A stretch of DNA of 44,219 nucleotides from contig JAQWLZ010000013.1 in the NCBI GenBank assembly GCA_029247025.1, positions 1 to 44,219 of the forward strand, written 5' to 3'. This DNA is from Alphaproteobacteria bacterium (GTDB lineage: Bacteria; Pseudomonadota; Alphaproteobacteria; TMED109). The position numbers and the translations under genes were made by a program. Position 1 is the first letter of the stretch; every line of letters begins with the position of its first letter. Shown in pieces: positions 25,334-35,869 of this stretch. The notes beneath the pieces are model-generated. The model did not search any database and was not told where the DNA came from. It saw only the letters and a program-made list of their open reading frames with translations.

Positions 25334-25734
25334 TGAGTGATAAACAGACTTTAGATTCGAGACCATTATCTCCACATCTACAGGTTTATAAACCTCAAAT
25401 AACCTCAATATTATCAATATCCCATAGAATATCAGGAGTATTTTTATCATTAGGGTTAATAACTATGTCTCTATTTGTTTTATTACTGGCTATAGGTAAA
25501 GATAGTTTTTTTCTATGGATATTATTTTCAACTTCTTTTTTAGGTGAAGTAATTTTATTTGGTTGGGTTTTTGCTCTGTTTTTTCATATGTTTAACGGCA
25601 TTAGACATTTATTTTGGGATTATGGCATAGGATTATCCTTAACTGTTTCTAAATGGACAGGGTTAATTGTTTGTCTTACTAGTGTAATTATAAGTATTAT
25701 ATTTGGAATTATTTTATTGGAATTGATATTATGA
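25333..25734 (+). CDS. sdhC: Succinate dehydrogenase cytochrome b556 subunit
   Basis: Membrane anchor of complex II, binding haem b and ubiquinone with SdhD. The 133-residue protein has RPLSPHLQVYKPQITSILSI, then HRISGVFLSLGLI, three hydrophobic segments, and HMFNGIRHLFWDYG with the haem-ligand histidine. The start overlaps the asd stop by one base and the end overlaps sdhD by four (ATGA), so translation is coupled through the series. Confidence 0.95.
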   Translation: MSDKQTLDSRPLSPHLQVYKPQITSILSISHRISGVFLSLGLITMSLFVLLLAIGKDSFFLWILFSTSFLGEVILFGWVFALFFHMFNGIRHLFWDYGIGLSLTVSKWTGLIVCLTSVIISIIFGIILLELIL

Positions 25735-26066
25735 ATGGTGCTGTTAAACACTGGAAAATTCAGAGATATTCAGCAATAATGAATTTATTTATAGCTCTTT
25801 GGCTTGCTTTTTCACTTTTGTGTATACAAGGTAATTCATATGAGGAAACTATAAAATGGTTAAAATATCCTATAAATTCTATTCTGATTTCTCTTTTCTT
25901 TATTACAAGCTTTCTTCATATGAGATTAGGTTTACAAGTTGTAATTGAGGATTATGTATCTAAAATTTTATTAAGAAAAAGATTGATTATAGGTATAAAC
26001 AGCCTTAGCTGGATATTAACAATAATATCAATTGTTTCAGTCTTAAAAATAGTTATTTTTAATTAG
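25731..26066 (+). CDS. sdhD: Succinate dehydrogenase membrane anchor subunit
   Basis: Second membrane anchor of complex II. The 111-residue protein has three hydrophobic segments and the conserved FLHMRLGLQVVIEDYV, with the haem-ligand His. Sequence conservation in this subunit is low in general; the placement between sdhC and sdhA makes the call secure. It overlaps sdhC by four bases and is nine bases from sdhA, whose AGGAG-type ribosome site lies in that gap. Confidence 0.93.
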   Translation: MNGAVKHWKIQRYSAIMNLFIALWLAFSLLCIQGNSYEETIKWLKYPINSILISLFFITSFLHMRLGLQVVIEDYVSKILLRKRLIIGINSLSWILTIISIVSVLKIVIFN

Positions 26067-26075
26067 GAGTAAAAA

Positions 26076-27863
26076 ATGTCTAATGCCTATAATATTATAG
26101 ATCACAAATATGATGTAATAGTAGTTGGTGCTGGAGGTGCAGGATTACGTGCTACTCTAGGACTAGCCGAGAAAGGCTTAAAGACCGCCTGTTTAACCAA
26201 AGTTTTTCCTACTCGTTCTCATACTGTTGCTGCACAAGGAGGTATTAGTGCTGCCCTGGGTAATATGGGGGAGGATGATTGGCGTTGGCATATGTATGAT
26301 ACAGTCAAGGGAAGTGACTGGCTTGGAGATCAAGATGCAATTGAATATATGTGTAAAGAGGCTAACGCAGCTGTAATAGAATTAGAGAAGTATGGTGTAC
26401 CTTTTTCTAGAACAGAGGAAGGTAAGATTTATCAAAGGCCATTTGGTGGAATGACCACAGAGTTTGGTGATGGACCTCAGGCACATAGAACATGTTCAGC
26501 AGCTGATAGGACTGGTCATGCTATATTACATACGTTATATCAACAAGCTTTGAAAAATAATGCAGAGTTTTTTATAGAATATTTTGCTTTAGACTTAATT
26601 ATGGAAGATGGAGTGTGCAGAGGTGTGATGGCTTGGTGTTTAGAAGATGGAACTATTCACAGGTTTTTAGCACAAAGTGTTGTTTTAGCAACAGGTGGTT
26701 ATGGTAGAGTATATTTTTCTGCTACCTCAGCTCATACATGTACTGGTGATGGGAATGCAATGGCTTTAAGAGCAGGTCTTCCCCTTCAAGATATGGAATT
26801 TGTTCAGTTTCATCCAACTGGAATTTATGGAGCGGGTTGTTTGATTACGGAGGGAACACGCGGAGAAGGAGGTTACTTAACTAACAGTTCTGGAGAGAGA
26901 TTTATGGAGAGATATGCTCCACACGCAAAGGATCTTGCCTCAAGAGATGTTGTTGCAAGAGCTATGACTGTAGAAATTCACGAAGGAAGAGGTGTAGGTA
27001 AAAATGCAGATCATATATTTCTACATCTAGAGCATTTAGATTCAGAGGTTATCAATGAAAAACTTCCAGGTATAAAAGAAACTGCTAAAATTTTTGCAGG
27101 TGTTGATGTTAGCCGTGAACCAATTCCTGTACTGCCTACTTGTCATTATAACATGGGAGGAATTCCTGCAAAATATACAGGAGAAGTTCTTACTGGAAAA
27201 GGAACTGACAATAAAGAAATTATGCCAGGATTATGTGCAGTCGGAGAAGCTGCTTGTGTTTCTGTTCATGGAGCAAATCGATTAGGGTCTAATTCTTTGC
27301 TTGATTTAGTAGTTTTTGGAAGAGCTGCAGGTATTCATTTAGGAGATTCTTTAAAACCTGGTGCAACACAAAAACCAGTAAGTAAAAATCTTGGAGATGA
27401 TGCATTAGATAGGTTAAATAATATAAGATATTCTAAAGGAGCTTCTCAAACTTCGAGTATTCGTCTAGAAATGCAGAGGGCTATGCAAGAAAACTGTGCA
27501 GTTTTTAGAACAGGTGACATTCTAGATAAAGGAATGAAAAGAATAAATAATGTATGGGAAGAGTTTAAAGATATTTCTCTTACTGATAAATCTATGATTT
27601 GGAATACAGATTTACTTGAAACTTTAGAGTTAAAAAATCTACTAGAACAAGCAATGGTTACTATGGCTTCTGCTAGAAATAGAAAAGAAAGTAGAGGAGC
27701 ACATGCTAGAGAAGATTTTCCTGATCGTGATGATGATAATTGGTTATTTCATTCTTTAGCTTGGGAAAAAGATGGCGAAGTTAAACTTGGTAGTAGTAAA
27801 GTTACTCTAAATTCTTTAACTAATGATGTACAAAGTTTTCCTCCAAAAGCGAGAGTTTATTAA
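26076..27863 (+). CDS. sdhA: Succinate dehydrogenase flavoprotein subunit
   Basis: Catalytic subunit of complex II, oxidising succinate to fumarate. The 595-residue protein has the FAD-binding [16 protein letters not shown], the covalent FAD histidine in [17 protein letters not shown], the active-site segment [28 protein letters not shown], and [18 protein letters not shown] near the end. The length is standard. It lies nine bases after sdhD and one base before the sdhB start. Confidence 0.98.
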   Translation: MSNAYNIIDHKYDVIVVGAGGAGLRATLGLAEKGLKTACLTKVFPTRSHTVAAQGGISAALGNMGEDDWRWHMYDTVKGSDWLGDQDAIEYMCKEANAAVIELEKYGVPFSRTEEGKIYQRPFGGMTTEFGDGPQAHRTCSAADRTGHAILHTLYQQALKNNAEFFIEYFALDLIMEDGVCRGVMAWCLEDGTIHRFLAQSVVLATGGYGRVYFSATSAHTCTGDGNAMALRAGLPLQDMEFVQFHPTGIYGAGCLITEGTRGEGGYLTNSSGERFMERYAPHAKDLASRDVVARAMTVEIHEGRGVGKNADHIFLHLEHLDSEVINEKLPGIKETAKIFAGVDVSREPIPVLPTCHYNMGGIPAKYTGEVLTGKGTDNKEIMPGLCAVGEAACVSVHGANRLGSNSLLDLVVFGRAAGIHLGDSLKPGATQKPVSKNLGDDALDRLNNIRYSKGASQTSSIRLEMQRAMQENCAVFRTGDILDKGMKRINNVWEEFKDISLTDKSMIWNTDLLETLELKNLLEQAMVTMASARNRKESRGAHAREDFPDRDDDNWLFHSLAWEKDGEVKLGSSKVTLNSLTNDVQSFPPKARVY

Positions 27864-27864
27864 T

Positions 27865-28644
27865 ATGGTACAATTAACACTTCCTAAGAATTCTAAAGTT
27901 TTAAAGGGAAATTTATTTTCTTTGGAAACAGATGTTACAGGAAAGAAGACATTTAAGATATATAGGTATGACCCAGAAAAAAAAGAAAACCCAAGATTAG
28001 ATACGTATCAGATTGACTTAAAGAAATGCGGGCCTATGGTTTTAGATGCATTGATTTATATAAAAAATGAACTAGATCCGAGTTTAACATTTAGAAGATC
28101 CTGTCGTGAGGGAGTTTGTGGTTCATGTTCAATGAATATTGATGGCACAAATACTTTAGCTTGTACCAAAAATATTAATGATGTTAGAGGAGATTTAAAA
28201 ATTTATCCTCTACCTCATATGAAAGTTATAAAAGATCTAGTTCCAGATTTATCGAATGCTTATAAACAGTACGCTTCTATTGAACCTTGGCTTAAAAGTA
28301 CGACTGAAACTGAAGATGGGCTGGAAAAAAGACAATCTCCTGATGAGCGTAAGGAATTAGATGGAGCTTATGAATGTATATTATGTTTTTGCTGTTCAAC
28401 TAGTTGTCCATCATATTGGTGGAATGGTGATGAATATTTGGGTCCTGCAACTTTGCTCCAAGCTTATCGCTGGATCTCTGATTCAAGAGATGAAGCAAGA
28501 GAAGAACGTTTAGACTATTTAGAAGATTCTTTTAAGCTATATAGGTGTCATACTATTATGAATTGCACCAAAACTTGTCCTAAGGGATTAAATCCAGCTA
28601 AAGCAATATCAAAAATAAAAAAAGCAATCTCTGAAAGAACTTAA
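27865..28644 (+). CDS. sdhB: Succinate dehydrogenase iron-sulfur subunit
   Basis: Passes electrons from FAD to ubiquinone through three clusters. The protein of about 259 residues has the 2Fe-2S cysteines ([15 protein letters not shown], then LAC), the 4Fe-4S set [17 protein letters not shown], and the 3Fe-4S set [17 protein letters not shown]. The frame is open further upstream into sdhA, but the ATG at 27865 directly after the sdhA stop matches the family start, so I chose it. It closes the sdhCDAB group. Confidence 0.97.
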   Translation: MVQLTLPKNSKVLKGNLFSLETDVTGKKTFKIYRYDPEKKENPRLDTYQIDLKKCGPMVLDALIYIKNELDPSLTFRRSCREGVCGSCSMNIDGTNTLACTKNINDVRGDLKIYPLPHMKVIKDLVPDLSNAYKQYASIEPWLKSTTETEDGLEKRQSPDERKELDGAYECILCFCCSTSCPSYWWNGDEYLGPATLLQAYRWISDSRDEAREERLDYLEDSFKLYRCHTIMNCTKTCPKGLNPAKAISKIKKAISERT

Positions 28645-28677
28645 CATTAACTTTCTTTTGTAGTAGTTCTTTAATTC

Positions 28678-29610
28678 ATGATGTGGTTTTTTATAATTTT
28701 AGGTTTACTTATACTAGTGTCTTCGGGAGATTTTCTTGTACGTGGCTCAGTTGCTCTGGCAAATATTTTCAAAATATCTCCTTATATTATAGCAGCTACA
28801 TTTGTAGCTTTTGGAACATCCGCTCCAGAATTATTTGTTTCAGGAATAGCTAGTTATTCTGGTCATCCAGCTGCTGCAATTGGGAATATATTAGGGTCGA
28901 ATTTTGCTAATGTTTTTTTAGCATTAGGAATGACTGCATTAATTTTATCAATTTCAACACCTAAAAATAAGTTTCCTTTAGAAATTAAGGTATTACTATT
29001 TAGCTCTATAATATTTATATTAATATTGTATAATGTATCTTTAATTAGGTGGTGGATGGGATTACTATTACTATTATCCCTTATTACATATATTATATAT
29101 CTTATCAAATATGATACTAGAAAAGATTCTGAGGAGATTATAGAAGAGAATTTATCTTTATCTAAATCTATATTTATATTTTTATCAGGTTTAATAGGTG
29201 TTTCATTAGGAGCTAATTTATTAATTGAAGGCTCTATAGATTTAGCACACTATTTTGGAATTAGAGAAACTGTTATAGGTCTAGGAGTATTAGCATTTGG
29301 AACTTCTTTACCGGAAGTAGCAACTTCAATTATTGCAGCAATAAAGAAAGAGAATAACATTGCTATAGGTAATATAGTTGGTTCAAATATATTTAATATT
29401 TTAGGAATTGGTGGAGTAACTATATTAATTTCTGGTAATGACTTTTTAAATATAAATAATATTATAACTATATACGATATCATTCCGTTTTTATTATCAA
29501 CTATTATCTTAGTTTATTTTTATAAATTTAATGCCAATATTAATAGGTTATATGGAATTATATTTGTCATCTTTTATTTAATATGGATATTTTATATTTT
29601 TCTAAATTAG
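28678..29610 (+). CDS. Calcium/sodium antiporter, CaCA family (YrbG-like)
   Basis: Polytopic inner-membrane cation exchanger, 310 residues with about ten hydrophobic segments in two inverted halves. Each half carries the alpha-repeat signature: ATFVAFGTSAPELFVSGIA near residue 40 and VLAFGTSLPEVATSIIAA near 205, each with the acidic ion-binding residue, followed by GNILGSNFANV and GNIVGSNIFNI. Bacterial members exchange Na+ or H+ for Ca2+; the ion is not proven here. It lies 33 bases after sdhB and is separate in function from its neighbours. Confidence 0.93.
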   Translation: MMWFFIILGLLILVSSGDFLVRGSVALANIFKISPYIIAATFVAFGTSAPELFVSGIASYSGHPAAAIGNILGSNFANVFLALGMTALILSISTPKNKFPLEIKVLLFSSIIFILILYNVSLIRWWMGLLLLLSLITYIIYLIKYDTRKDSEEIIEENLSLSKSIFIFLSGLIGVSLGANLLIEGSIDLAHYFGIRETVIGLGVLAFGTSLPEVATSIIAAIKKENNIAIGNIVGSNIFNILGIGGVTILISGNDFLNINNIITIYDIIPFLLSTIILVYFYKFNANINRLYGIIFVIFYLIWIFYIFLN

Positions 29611-29691
29611 TATTAGTAAATATTAATTCTTTAGTATATTTATAAAAACGGTTAAAAAATTTAATTTATTTTTTTATATGGAGTAAAAATT

Positions 29692-31185
29692 ATGACAATT
29701 GTTGGTCACAGAATTAATGGAAAATTAGAAGTTGAAGAAAACTCGAGATTAGGAGATGTATATAATCCTGCTACTGGAGAAGTTGAGCGCCAGGTAGCAC
29801 TCGCTTCCGTTAACCAAGTTAATAGTGCAGTAAAAGCTGCGAAAGATGCTTTAGAAGCTTGGAGTCAAACGCCACCAATTCAAAGAGCTAGAGTAATGTT
29901 TAAATATAAACAACTTATTGAAGAGAATATAGATGAATTAGCTGACCTTGTAGGGAGAGAACATGGAAAAACTTTAGTAGATGCAAAAGGTTCAGTTATA
30001 AGAGGATTAGAGGTAGTTGAATTTGCCTGTGGTATACCTCATCTTCTTAAGGGAGAATATACAGAGCAAGTAGGAACTGGAGTAGATAGTTTTTCTATCA
30101 GGCAGCCAGTAGGAATTGCCGCCGGTATTACGCCATTTAATTTTCCTGCAATGGTTCCATTATGGATGTTTCCAATTGCAATTGCATGCGGAAATACATT
30201 TATTTTAAAACCTAGTGAAAGAGATCCTTCGTGTCCTATGAAGTTGGCGGAATTATTAGAAGAAGCTGGTGCTCCAGCAGGTGTTTTAAATGTTGTAAAT
30301 GGTGATAAAGAAGCTGTAGATGCAATATTGGACCATCCTGATATAGGTGCTGTTTCATTTGTTGGTTCTACGCCAGTTGCAAAACATGTTTATTCAAGAG
30401 GTTCTCTAGCTGGAAAAAGGGTTCAGGCATTAGGAGGAGCTAAAAATCATATGGTAGTAATGCCAGATGCAGATTTAGATCAAACAGTAGATGCTTTAAT
30501 GGGTGCAGCATATGGATCTGCAGGTGAGCGTTGTATGGCAATAAGTGTTGCTGTGGCTGTAGGAGATATAGGTGATAAATTAATCGAAAAAATGGCACCA
30601 AAAGTAAGTGGTTTAAAGATTGGACCTTGGGATGACCCAGAGGCTGAAATGGGCCCTATCGTTACAAGACAATCATTTGATAAAATTACTAATTTAATAA
30701 ACGAAGGTGAGAAAGATGGAGCTGATATAATAGTTGATGGCAGAAATCTTACATTACAAGGTTATGAAAAAGGTAATTTTATGGGAGGAACTTTATTTGA
30801 TAATGTTAAACCTGGTATGTCTATATATGATCAAGAAATCTTCGGTCCAGTTCTTTCAACAGTAAGGGCAAAGAATTATTCAGAGGCATTAGATTTAGTT
30901 AAGTCTAATCCTTATGGAAATGGAGTTTCTATTTTTACTAGAGATGGAGATACTGCTAGAGATTTTGCATCTAAAGCAAACATTGGAATGGTAGGTATTA
31001 ATATTCCAATTCCAGTTCCAGTTGCATACCATAGTTTTGGTGGTTGGAAAGATTCTTTATTTGGCTCCAATAATGCACATGGAATGGATGGGGTAAGATT
31101 TTATACAAGAATTAAAACAGTTTCTGCTCGATGGCCTTCAGGAATTAAAGATGGAGCTCTCTTTACAATGCCTATTATGAAATAA
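29692..31185 (+). CDS. mmsA: Methylmalonate-semialdehyde dehydrogenase (CoA-acylating)
   Basis: Aldehyde dehydrogenase-fold enzyme that turns methylmalonate semialdehyde (valine or thymine breakdown) into propionyl-CoA, and malonate semialdehyde (beta-alanine, inositol) into acetyl-CoA. The 497-residue protein has GITPFNFPAMVPLWMFPIA, FVGSTPVAKHVY, the catalytic cysteine in GSAGERCMAISVAVAVGD, and the MmsA-type end VPVAYHSFGGWKDSLFGSNN. That GERCMA context distinguishes MmsA from ordinary aldehyde dehydrogenases. A TGGAG ribosome site precedes the ATG. No other valine-degradation gene is in the window. Confidence 0.93.
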   Translation: MTIVGHRINGKLEVEENSRLGDVYNPATGEVERQVALASVNQVNSAVKAAKDALEAWSQTPPIQRARVMFKYKQLIEENIDELADLVGREHGKTLVDAKGSVIRGLEVVEFACGIPHLLKGEYTEQVGTGVDSFSIRQPVGIAAGITPFNFPAMVPLWMFPIAIACGNTFILKPSERDPSCPMKLAELLEEAGAPAGVLNVVNGDKEAVDAILDHPDIGAVSFVGSTPVAKHVYSRGSLAGKRVQALGGAKNHMVVMPDADLDQTVDALMGAAYGSAGERCMAISVAVAVGDIGDKLIEKMAPKVSGLKIGPWDDPEAEMGPIVTRQSFDKITNLINEGEKDGADIIVDGRNLTLQGYEKGNFMGGTLFDNVKPGMSIYDQEIFGPVLSTVRAKNYSEALDLVKSNPYGNGVSIFTRDGDTARDFASKANIGMVGINIPIPVPVAYHSFGGWKDSLFGSNNAHGMDGVRFYTRIKTVSARWPSGIKDGALFTMPIMK

Positions 31186-31202
31186 TAATAAAGGATGATT
31201 TT

Positions 31203-32318
31203 TTGAGCAATTCAAATGCTGTATCTGTTTTATATAAAAAATTAGTAGAAGCAGGTACAGTAACTGAAGACCATGGACAATTAAATGCTATTAACGCTTT
31301 AGATAATTTATACAATCAAATTACATCAAATATTTATTTTAAAAATTTATTCTCAAATAAAAAAGATATGGGAGTATATATCTTCGGTCGGGTAGGAAGA
31401 GGTAAATCCTATCTTATGGATATATTCTATAAATTAGTTCAAGATAAAAGGTGTATGAGATTACATCATCACGATTTTATGAAAAATATTTATGCTTACA
31501 TGAAAGAGAGTAGATTATCAAATCATAGAAACCCTTTAAACTATGCAATTGATAAATTAACTAAGGGTATTAGCTTATTATGTGTTGATGAATTTGAAGT
31601 ATTAGATGTGGCCGATGCAATGATATTAGAAAAAATATATGAAATACTGTTTAAAAAAAATATAAAAGTAGTTCTAACATCTAATACCTCTCCTTCAAAT
31701 TTATATAAAAATGGTCTCCAGAGAGAGCGTTTTGTTCCTTATATAAATTTAATAGAAAAATATTTGTCAGTTCAAGAGGTTTTAGATGGAAAAGATTATA
31801 GAATAAAAATTAACGACCATCGAGGAATTCATGAATTTCAGGACTTTTATTATTTACCTGCAAATACAAAATTATATGAAAAATTATTTAACATTTTAAT
31901 AAATAATAACCAGGTGGAATCTATAGATATAGAATATAATAGAAGGAAGATGAAGATTGAAAAAATTGCTAATCGTGTATCAATTTTTTCTTTTGAAAAA
32001 TTATGTGGAAAAAATTTATCAGCTATTGATTATTACCAAATAGTAAATGTGTGTGATTGGATCATTATTGCTAATGTTCCAGAGTTAGCTAAAAAAGATA
32101 GGAATAAAGCTAAAAGGTTTCAAATTCTTTTAGATATTATGTATGATAAAAAAATAGGATTAGCTTTATCATCAAATATTAAGCCTGAAGATATTTATGT
32201 AGCAGGAGATGGTTATATGGAATTTAGAAGAACTGTTTCTAGAATATATGAAATGACTAATAAGGATTGGTTAAATAAATTAAAAAATAAAAATTTTAAA
32301 AAATTATTAAGTTCATGA
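31203..32318 (+). CDS. zapE: Cell division protein ZapE / AFG1-family ATPase
   Basis: AAA+-type P-loop ATPase; in E. coli ZapE acts at the Z-ring, while the mitochondrial relative AFG1/LACE1 aids turnover of membrane complexes. The 371-residue protein has Walker A GRVGRGKSYLMDIFY, Walker B LLCVDEFEVLDVADAMIL, VLTSNTSPSNLYKNGLQRER and YRRTVSRIYEM-type end (FRRTVSRIYEM). The start is TTG with AAGGATG upstream. In many alphaproteobacteria zapE lies directly before mdh; here an alcohol dehydrogenase gene lies between. Confidence 0.92.
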   Translation: MSNSNAVSVLYKKLVEAGTVTEDHGQLNAINALDNLYNQITSNIYFKNLFSNKKDMGVYIFGRVGRGKSYLMDIFYKLVQDKRCMRLHHHDFMKNIYAYMKESRLSNHRNPLNYAIDKLTKGISLLCVDEFEVLDVADAMILEKIYEILFKKNIKVVLTSNTSPSNLYKNGLQRERFVPYINLIEKYLSVQEVLDGKDYRIKINDHRGIHEFQDFYYLPANTKLYEKLFNILINNNQVESIDIEYNRRKMKIEKIANRVSIFSFEKLCGKNLSAIDYYQIVNVCDWIIIANVPELAKKDRNKAKRFQILLDIMYDKKIGLALSSNIKPEDIYVAGDGYMEFRRTVSRIYEMTNKDWLNKLKNKNFKKLLSS

Positions 32319-32360
32319 TAGTTATATCAAATTAAATTCTTAAATATATGTGGAGGTCAC

Positions 32361-33521
32361 GTGTCTAATCAAATTATTATTCCAAGTATCATGCAAATAG
32401 GTTCTGGTGCAATCAAAGAATTAGGAAATATAATGAATAATATGGGTTATAAAAACCCATTAATTATAACTGATTCTATGATGATAGAATTAGGGTATAT
32501 ATCTAGGTTAGAAGAAATTTTGAAAAGTAAAAATATTATTGCAGATATTTTTAAGGATACAATCCCTGAACCTACAGTTAAATCTATTCAAGATGGAGTT
32601 AATAAAGTTAAAGATGGAAATTATGACTCTTTAATTGCTCTAGGAGGTGGAAGTCCAATTGATAGCGCAAAGGCAATAAGTATTTTAGGAAAATTTGGTG
32701 GTAATATGAAGGAATATAAATTCCCCCGAATAGTAGATGAACTGGGAATTCCAGTTTTAGCAATTCCTACAACAGCTGGAACAGGGTCAGAAGTTACAAA
32801 GTTTACAATAATCTCTGATGAGACAACAGATGAAAAAATGTTATGTGTGGGAAAAGGGTTTATGCCTAGTGTTGCTATTGTTGATTATGAACTAACTCTT
32901 AGTTTACCGAAAAGATCCACTGCTGATACCGGGATAGATGCCCTAACTCATGCAATGGAAGCGTATGTTAGTAAAAAAGCAAATAAATTTAGTGATGCAC
33001 AAGCTTTGCAAGCTATGAATTTAATAGCTCCTAATTTAAGAAAAGTTTTCCATGATGGAAGTAATAGAGATGCCAGAGAAAAAATGATGTTAGGAGCAAC
33101 ATTAGCTGGAGTTGCTTTCTCAAATGCTTCAGTAGCTTTAGTGCATGGGATGAGTAGACCTATAGGGGCATTTTATCATGTTCCTCATGGGTTATCAAAT
33201 GCAATGTTACTGCCTTCTGTAACAGAATTTTCAATCCCTGCAGCAACTAAACGTTATGCAGACTGTGCTCGAGCAATGGAGGTTGCTTTAAAAGAAGATA
33301 GTGATGAAGATGCTAATAAGAAGCTTTTAATTGAACTTGAGGATATTAATAAAGAACTAAATGTGCCTACCCCAAAAGAGTTTGGCATAAATGAAAAAGA
33401 TTTTATGAATAACTTAGAAATTATGGCTGAGCAAGCTTTAGCCTCAGGTTCACCTGGAAATAATCCTAGAGTCCCTGATAATAAAGAAATAATAAATATC
33501 TATAAACTATTATGGGCATAA
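32361..33521 (+). CDS. Iron-containing alcohol dehydrogenase
   Basis: Group III (Fe2+-dependent) NAD(P) alcohol dehydrogenase, 386 residues. Motifs in order: GGGSPIDSAKAISIL (cofactor), AIPTTAGTGSEVTKF, the metal ligands in DTGIDALTHAMEAYVS (Asp and His) and HGMSRPIGAFYHVPHGLSNA (two His). Substrates in the family range from short alcohols and 1,2-/1,3-diols to hydroxy acids. The start is GTG, with a strong TGGAGG ribosome site nine bases upstream. It may supply an aldehyde linked to central metabolism, but the substrate cannot be read from sequence. It lies between zapE and mdh. Confidence 0.93.
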   Translation: MSNQIIIPSIMQIGSGAIKELGNIMNNMGYKNPLIITDSMMIELGYISRLEEILKSKNIIADIFKDTIPEPTVKSIQDGVNKVKDGNYDSLIALGGGSPIDSAKAISILGKFGGNMKEYKFPRIVDELGIPVLAIPTTAGTGSEVTKFTIISDETTDEKMLCVGKGFMPSVAIVDYELTLSLPKRSTADTGIDALTHAMEAYVSKKANKFSDAQALQAMNLIAPNLRKVFHDGSNRDAREKMMLGATLAGVAFSNASVALVHGMSRPIGAFYHVPHGLSNAMLLPSVTEFSIPAATKRYADCARAMEVALKEDSDEDANKKLLIELEDINKELNVPTPKEFGINEKDFMNNLEIMAEQALASGSPGNNPRVPDNKEIINIYKLLWA

Positions 33522-33566
33522 TATATATTATTTTTTGGAAAGAAATATTAATACTTTAATAAAAGG

Positions 33567-33584
33567 TATTTATAGATATAAATA
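33567..33584. repeat. 18-bp palindrome upstream of mdh
   Basis: TATTTATA, two bases (GA), then TATAAATA: perfect 8-bp arms. It is nested within a looser outer pair, AATACTT (33550-33556) and AAGTATT (33584-33590). It lies about 33-50 bases before the mdh ATG, a position that suits an operator or a hairpin in the leader. All arms are AT-only, so chance in an AT-rich gap is a real alternative. Confidence 0.35.
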
Positions 33585-33595
33585 AGTATTATTAA

Positions 33596-34603
<1,008 letters not shown>

Positions 34604-34638
34604 TTTCTTAATTTATTTTTCTTTAACATTTATAGTTT

Positions 34639-34670
34639 AAACTTTTTGTTTATCATGATAGACAAAGTTT
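34639..34670. promoter_or_regulatory. Inverted repeat between mdh and sucC
   Basis: AAACTTT (34639-34645) pairs with AAAGTTT (34664-34670), and inside them GTTTAT (34648-34653) pairs with ATAGAC (34658-34663, one G-T mismatch read as G-U in RNA) around CATG. As RNA this is a 13-bp stem with a two-base bulge, followed by a T-rich stretch, so it could be a weak terminator or attenuator after mdh; as DNA it could be an operator for the suc genes. Confidence 0.45.
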
Positions 34671-34705
34671 ATTATTATTTATTATAAAATTATTGGTAAT
34701 AACTG

Positions 34706-35869
34706 ATGAATATTCATGAATTTCAAGCAAAAAAAATATTGGCTGAATACGGTGTAAGTATTCCCAAGGGAAAAGAAGCTTATAGTGTAGATGAGGCTGT
34801 TTCCGTAGCAAAAGATATAGGTGGAAAAAAGTGGGTAGTAAAGGCTCAAATTCATGCTGGTGGAAGAGGAAAAGCAGGTGGAGTTAAAATAGCCGATAGT
34901 ATAGAAGAAGTTGAAAAAATAAGTAAATCACTCTTAGGCATGCAGTTAGTTACCCATCAAACTGGACCTGAAGGTAAAAAAGTTAATAAAATCTTTATCG
35001 AACAAGGTATAAATATTATTAGTGAACTTTATCTTGGAGTTGTACTAGATAGAAGTAATGAAAAATATGTAATGATGGCCTCTACTGAAGGTGGTACAGA
35101 AATAGAGGTTGTTGCAAAAAAAACACCAGAAAAAATATTTAAGGCTGAAATAGACTCTTTATTAGGAATGCAACCATATCAAGCAAGACAGCTAGTTTTT
35201 AAATTAGGTTTAGAAAAATCTATATCAAACAAAGCTGTAAAATTTATATTAGCTCTATCTAAAGCTGTTGAACAAACAGACGCCAGTCTAGTTGAAATTA
35301 ACCCTTTAGTAGTAACTGAAGATGATGTTCTTGCTCTAGATGCTAAAATGAACTTTGACGATAATGCATTATATAGACAACAAGATATAGAAAAATTGAG
35401 AGATGAAGACGAAGAAGATCCTAGAGAGCTTGAAGCTACAAAACATGATTTAAATTATATTACTCTTGAAGGTAATATTGGCTGTATGGTAAATGGGGCA
35501 GGATTAGCTATGGCTACAATGGATATTATTAAATTAGAAGGAGGTAATCCTGCTAATTTTTTAGATGTTGGAGGAGGAGCAAGTAAAGAAAGAGTAGAGC
35601 AAGCATTTAAAATTATATTTTCTGATAAAAAAGTTAAAGCGGTACTTGTCAATATATTTGGAGGAATAATGCGTTGTGATATTATTGCTGAAGGAGTTGT
35701 AGCTGCTGCAAAAAATATTGATATTAGAGTTCCACTAATAGTCCGTTTGGCGGGAACAAATGTAGAAAAAGGTAAAGAAATTTTAAATAGTTCAGGTTTA
35801 GATATAATTAGTGCAGATAATTTAGGTGATGCTGCAAAAAAAGTAGTTCGATCTATAAAGGAATTATAA
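34706..35869 (+). CDS. sucC: Succinate-CoA ligase, beta subunit
   Basis: ATP-grasp subunit of succinyl-CoA synthetase, giving succinate and ATP or GTP. The 387-residue protein starts [20 protein letters not shown], has [18 protein letters not shown] in the nucleotide site, [15 protein letters not shown] (Mg2+ site) and the CoA-ligase segment [33 protein letters not shown] lies near the power helix. It is followed by sucD with a one-base overlap (TAATG). Confidence 0.97.
   Translation: MNIHEFQAKKILAEYGVSIPKGKEAYSVDEAVSVAKDIGGKKWVVKAQIHAGGRGKAGGVKIADSIEEVEKISKSLLGMQLVTHQTGPEGKKVNKIFIEQGINIISELYLGVVLDRSNEKYVMMASTEGGTEIEVVAKKTPEKIFKAEIDSLLGMQPYQARQLVFKLGLEKSISNKAVKFILALSKAVEQTDASLVEINPLVVTEDDVLALDAKMNFDDNALYRQQDIEKLRDEDEEDPRELEATKHDLNYITLEGNIGCMVNGAGLAMATMDIIKLEGGNPANFLDVGGGASKERVEQAFKIIFSDKKVKAVLVNIFGGIMRCDIIAEGVVAAAKNIDIRVPLIVRLAGTNVEKGKEILNSSGLDIISADNLGDAAKKVVRSIKEL

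Noticed and set aside
27823-27864. Longer sdhB beginning inside sdhA
   Set aside because: The ATG at 27865, immediately after the sdhA stop, gives the normal SdhB N-terminus.
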